Below are positions 7,466 through 9,113 of a stretch of DNA of 9,113 nt, piece by piece. The notes under the pieces are model-generated. The model was given only the letters and a program-made list of their open reading frames with translations. It did no database searches and was not told where the DNA came from. The DNA comes from an uncultured bacterium (GTDB lineage: Bacteria; Bacillota; Clostridia; Oscillospirales; Oscillospiraceae). The position numbers and the translations under genes are program-made. Location: NCBI GenBank assembly GCA_949288405.1, contig CASEKM010000051.1, positions 1 to 9,113 on the forward strand, in the 5' to 3' direction. Numbering within the stretch: position 1 is the first letter of the stretch; each line of letters opens with the position of its first letter.

Positions 7466-8134
7466 ATGAAACAGATCCCAGAGTATAAGGGGACCCTGCG
7501 CAGCCACCTGCTCACCATCCCCCACTGCATCAGCGAGTGCAGCGGCATCCGGGTGTTCGGCCGGCGGATCAAGTCCCTGGTCTTCTCCACCGACGTGGCC
7601 ATCATCAAGAACGTGAACGCGGACGCCATCATCGCCGTCTACCCCTTCACCCCCCAGCCCTCCATCACCCAGGCTATCATCAGCGTCTCCGACGTGCCCT
7701 GTTTCGTGGGCGTGGGCGGAGGCGTCACCAGCGGCGACCGCTCGGTGCGCATGGCCGAGTTCTCCGAGAACCAGGGGGCCTTCGGCGTGGTGCTCAACGT
7801 CCCCATCGCCAACGAGACCATCACCAAGATCAAACAGGTGGTGGACATCCCTGTCATCACCACCATCGTCTCCGAGGAGATGGACATCGCCGGGCGCATC
7901 GCCGCCGGCGCGGACATCCTCAACGTGTCCGGCGCGGCCAAGACCCCGGAGATCGTGGCCCACATCCGGGAAAAGTTCCCCGACGTGGCCATCATCGCCA
8001 CCGGCGGCCCCAGGGAGGAGGACATCCTCCGCACCATCCGGGCGGGGGCCAACGCCATTACATACACCCCTCCCACCACCGCCCAGCTGTGCTCCGAGAT
8101 CATGGTGGACCACCGCAAAAAGTTCGAAAAATGA
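7466..8134 (+). CDS. conserved (beta/alpha)-barrel-like protein of unknown function (often labelled 'hydrolase' in Clostridia)
   Basis: A 222-residue soluble protein without signal peptide or membrane segments. I recall similar proteins being widely annotated simply as 'hydrolase' in gut Firmicutes; I know of no established reaction. The sequence alternates hydrophobic strands with helices, as in a phosphate-binding TIM barrel: SLVFSTDVAIIKNVNADAI, PCFVGVGGGVTSG, GAFGVVLNVPI, IPVITTIVS, GADILNVSGAAKTPEI, VAIIATGGP and GANAITYTPPT. The GG of IIATGGP and the GANAITYTPP turn resemble the strand 7/8 phosphate-binding loops of ribulose-phosphate-binding barrels. ATG 7466 is chosen for AAAGGAAGG five bases upstream; the in-frame ATG at 7430 has none. 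It is monocistronic: its own promoter lies upstream and hairpins plus a tRNA promoter follow. The reported 'hydrolase' role is not supported by any motif I can see. Confidence 0.85.
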   Translation: MKQIPEYKGTLRSHLLTIPHCISECSGIRVFGRRIKSLVFSTDVAIIKNVNADAIIAVYPFTPQPSITQAIISVSDVPCFVGVGGGVTSGDRSVRMAEFSENQGAFGVVLNVPIANETITKIKQVVDIPVITTIVSEEMDIAGRIAAGADILNVSGAAKTPEIVAHIREKFPDVAIIATGGPREEDILRTIRAGANAITYTPPTTAQLCSEIMVDHRKKFEK

Positions 8135-8135
8135 C

Positions 8136-8186
8136 CCGGACCGGCCCAGGTCCGGCCCCTCCCGGGGGAGCTTCCGCTCCCCCGGG
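8136..8186 (+). other. two tandem GC hairpins after the barrel-protein gene, possible non-canonical terminator
   Basis: The first hairpin pairs CCGGACC (8136-8142) with GGTCCGG (8149-8155) and begins one base after the stop codon. The second is an 11-bp perfect stem, 8161-8171 with 8176-8186, closing the tetraloop TTCC. What follows is an A-rich run (8187-8211), not T, so the classic U-tract is missing on the + strand, and on the - strand no T-run follows either. The position between a gene end and a strong tRNA promoter argues for a role in 3'-end formation. Confidence 0.5.
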
Positions 8187-8216
8187 AAGAAAAAATAAAA
8201 AGTTTGAAAAAACCTG

Positions 8217-8245
8217 TTGACATTTCCCGGGGAATGGGCTATAAT
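8217..8245 (+). promoter_or_regulatory. consensus sigma-A promoter of the tRNA operon
   Basis: TTGACA (8217-8222) and TATAAT (8240-8245) are both perfect consensus hexamers with a 17-base spacer, as expected for a stable-RNA promoter. An A-rich stretch just upstream (8187-8214) could act as an UP element. Start is expected near 8252, about 33 bases before the first tRNA; the leader can form a small 5-bp hairpin (8255-8259 with 8268-8272). Confidence 0.93.
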
Positions 8246-8284
8246 CTCTCTTGCCCTGTTCGAGAGGACAGGCCCCTTCTAAAA

Positions 8285-8361
8285 GGCGGCATAGCTCAGT
8301 TGGCTAGAGCACTCGGTTCATACCCGAGTTGTCCCCGGTTCGAATCCAGGTGCCGCTACCA
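8285..8361 (+). tRNA. tRNA-Met (CAT), elongator type
   Basis: Full cloverleaf: acceptor GGCGGCA (8285-8291) with TGCCGCT (8351-8357), anticodon stem CTCGG/CCGAG (8312-8316, 8324-8328), anticodon CAT at 8319-8321, T-loop TTCGAAT (8339-8345), discriminator A and encoded CCA (8359-8361). The GGCGGYR acceptor with a G1-U72 pair resembles the Bacillus elongator tRNA-Met and lacks the unpaired position 1 of initiators. The T-stem (CCCGG with CCAGG) contains one C-A mismatch, C8336 with A8348. A tRNA-Ile2 with lysidine-modified CAT is a less likely alternative. First gene of the tRNA operon. Confidence 0.93.
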
Positions 8362-8400
8362 CTTTATCAAGTTCGGACACCAGTCCGTTCCATATAAAAC

Positions 8401-8475
8401 GGCCCGGTGGTCAAGCGGTTAAGACTCCGCCCTTTCACGGCGGCAACACGGGTTCGAGTCCCGTCCGGGTCACCA
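8401..8475 (+). tRNA. tRNA-Glu (TTC)
   Basis: Acceptor GGCCCGG (8401-8407) pairs with CCGGGTC (8465-8471), with one G-T pair. The anticodon stem is CCGCC/GGCGG (8427-8431, 8439-8443) with anticodon TTC at 8434-8436. T-stem ACGGG/CCCGT flanks TTCGAGT, and CCA is encoded at 8473-8475. Second gene of the tRNA operon, 39 bases after tRNA-Met. The 8362-8400 spacer holds a 5-bp hairpin (8374-8378 with 8383-8387), perhaps a processing feature. Confidence 0.96.
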
Positions 8476-8502
8476 CCTAACTCCCCGCCGTTTCTCCAAT
8501 AT

Positions 8503-8578
8503 GGAGGCATAGCTCAGCCGGTAGAGCGTCCGCCTCACACGCGGAAGGTCACAGATTCGAGTTCTGTTGTCTCCACCA
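8503..8578 (+). tRNA. tRNA-Val (CAC)
   Basis: Acceptor GGAGGCA (8503-8509) pairs with TGTCTCC (8568-8574) with one G-T pair. D-stem GCTC/GAGC is at 8512-8515 and 8524-8527, anticodon stem TCCGC/GCGGA at 8529-8533 and 8541-8545, anticodon CAC at 8536-8538, and CCA is encoded at 8576-8578. A dedicated CAC tRNA suits the heavy use of GTG codons in the neighbouring GC-rich genes. Third gene of the operon. Its 3' 65 bases plus the five bases after CCA are exactly repeated immediately downstream. Confidence 0.95.
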
Positions 8579-8653
8579 CATTGTCAGCCGGTAGAGCGTC
8601 CGCCTCACACGCGGAAGGTCACAGATTCGAGTTCTGTTGTCTCCACCACATTG
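8514..8653 (+). repeat. perfect 70-bp tandem direct repeat spanning tRNA-Val
   Basis: Bases 8514-8583 and 8584-8653 are identical over all 70 positions and directly abut. The match ends sharply on both sides: C8513 versus G8583 on the left, T8584 versus C8654 on the right. There is therefore no microhomology at the junction. The unit runs from the middle of the D-stem to five bases past CCA. Confidence 0.97.
8584..8648 (+). pseudogene. truncated tRNA-Val (CAC) copy lacking the 5' acceptor strand
   Basis: This second copy keeps the D-loop, anticodon arm with CAC, T-arm, 3' acceptor strand and CCA, but lacks the 11 bases that form the 5' acceptor strand and the first half of the D-stem. The bases before it (CCACCACATTG) cannot pair with TGTCTCC, so no functional tRNA can form. 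It is either a duplication relic or an assembly artefact. Confidence 0.85.
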
Positions 8654-8693
8654 CAGCAAATCCGAACCGTTTGGTTCGGATTTGTTGTTTTTT
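8654..8693 (+). terminator. strong intrinsic terminator of the tRNA operon
   Basis: Twelve Watson-Crick pairs join 8657-8668 to 8673-8684 around the loop GTTT. The stem extends by three more pairs (8654-8656 with 8685-8687, one G-T), and six T residues follow at 8688-8693. It begins right after the repeated tRNA sequence, as expected for the end of the tRNA transcript. Confidence 0.93.
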
Positions 8694-8732
8694 CTCCCGG
8701 TCGGCGGGACACCGCCTCCAACGGGTCAGGCC

Positions 8733-9113
8733 GCAGGAACGAATACAGTTGTCTTTGCCACAGAATCGGTTTTTACATTAGATAACGGGCAGACCGTTGT
8801 AATAAAAGAAGTTCGAACAAACCCTATAGTCACAATGGACACATGGATTAGAACAGGTTCAATAAATGAAGATGACACAAATAACGGAGTTGCACACTTT
8901 TTGGAACATCTGTTCTTCAAAGGTTCAAAAAATCATGCACCCGGTGAATTTGACAAACTTCTTGAATCAAAAGGGGCAACAACCAATGCTGCAACGAGCA
9001 AAGACTTTACACATTATTACATAACAATCCCTTCAAAATATTTTGAAGAAGCACTTGAATTGCATGCAGATATGCTTATGAACCCTCTTATCCCTCGAAA
9101 AGAACTTGAAAAG
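8733..9113 (+). CDS. M16-family zinc metalloprotease, N-terminal fragment without its start, open at right edge
   Basis: The + frame through 8733-9113 encodes 127 residues of an M16 (pitrilysin / processing-peptidase-like) protease. It begins with a typical first strand, VFTLDNGQTVVIKE, followed by TWIRTGSINEDDTNNGVAHFLEHLFF in two family blocks. The inverted zinc motif HxxEH is HFLEH at 8895-8909, with Glu as catalytic base. After it come KGSKNHAPGEFDKLLESKGATTNA and DFTHYYITIP, both usual for the family. The distal zinc-ligand Glu lies beyond the window. No start codon with a ribosome binding site is present: the only upstream in-frame candidates are TTGs inside the tRNA terminator. Composition is AT-rich, about 36% G+C over 8881-9060, unlike everything upstream. 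The left boundary of the foreign sequence is uncertain (about 8690-8740). It is either a chimeric contig end or transferred DNA. Confidence 0.85.

Noticed and set aside
8514..8653. CRISPR array or integrated-element att sites from the 70-bp repeats
   Set aside because: There are only two copies with no spacer between them, and no element, integrase or cas gene lies between or beside them in the window.
8204..8785. Short + frames at 8204-8422, 8407-8781 and 8567-8785
   Set aside because: They run through the tRNA genes and the terminator, and their translations repeat only because of the 70-bp duplication. They are not genes.

Overview
The window looks like a chromosomal housekeeping stretch from a high-GC member of the Clostridia (Bacillota), most likely a gut Oscillospiraceae-type organism. 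The lineage is inferred from four things seen together: strong AGGAGG-type ribosome binding sites and sigma-A-like promoters, a one-chain PurL of the kind common in Firmicutes, a lipoprotein solute-binding protein, and tRNA genes with encoded CCA. Coding is GC-rich (a sampled purL line, 6541-6600, has 42 G/C in 60 bases) up to about base 8735. The last ~380 bases are clearly different (65 G/C in 180 bases over 8881-9060).

Layout, left to right, all on the + strand. (1) The 3' part of an M15-type D-Ala-D-Ala carboxypeptidase, running off the left edge. (2) A promoter at 993-1021 driving a two-gene operon: a YlmD/YfiH/LACC1-family enzyme (1080-1901) whose stop overlaps the start of a family-5 solute-binding lipoprotein (1898-3406). 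(3) A 181-base leader with two hairpins, then fused purL (3588-7283), the FGAM synthase of purine synthesis, closed by a good intrinsic terminator (7311-7348). (4) An extended -10 promoter and a conserved small (beta/alpha)-barrel-like protein of unknown function (7466-8134). (5) Two tandem GC hairpins, then a consensus sigma-A promoter (8217-8245) and a tRNA operon: Met(CAT), Glu(TTC), Val(CAC), ending in a strong terminator (8654-8693). (6) An AT-rich fragment of an M16 zinc protease, open to the right edge with no usable start.

Most genes do independent jobs: wall remodelling, nucleoside or metabolite handling, peptide-type solute capture, purine synthesis and translation. The most notable part is 8500-8760. 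There a 70-bp stretch of tRNA-Val is perfectly duplicated head to tail, and about 100 bases later the composition and apparent organism of origin change. Removing one 70-bp copy restores a normal tRNA operon with its terminator. An unmerged assembly overlap plus a chimeric junction is therefore the simplest reading, with a genuine tRNA-adjacent insertion as the alternative. I found no convincing new defence, mobile or biosynthetic system.
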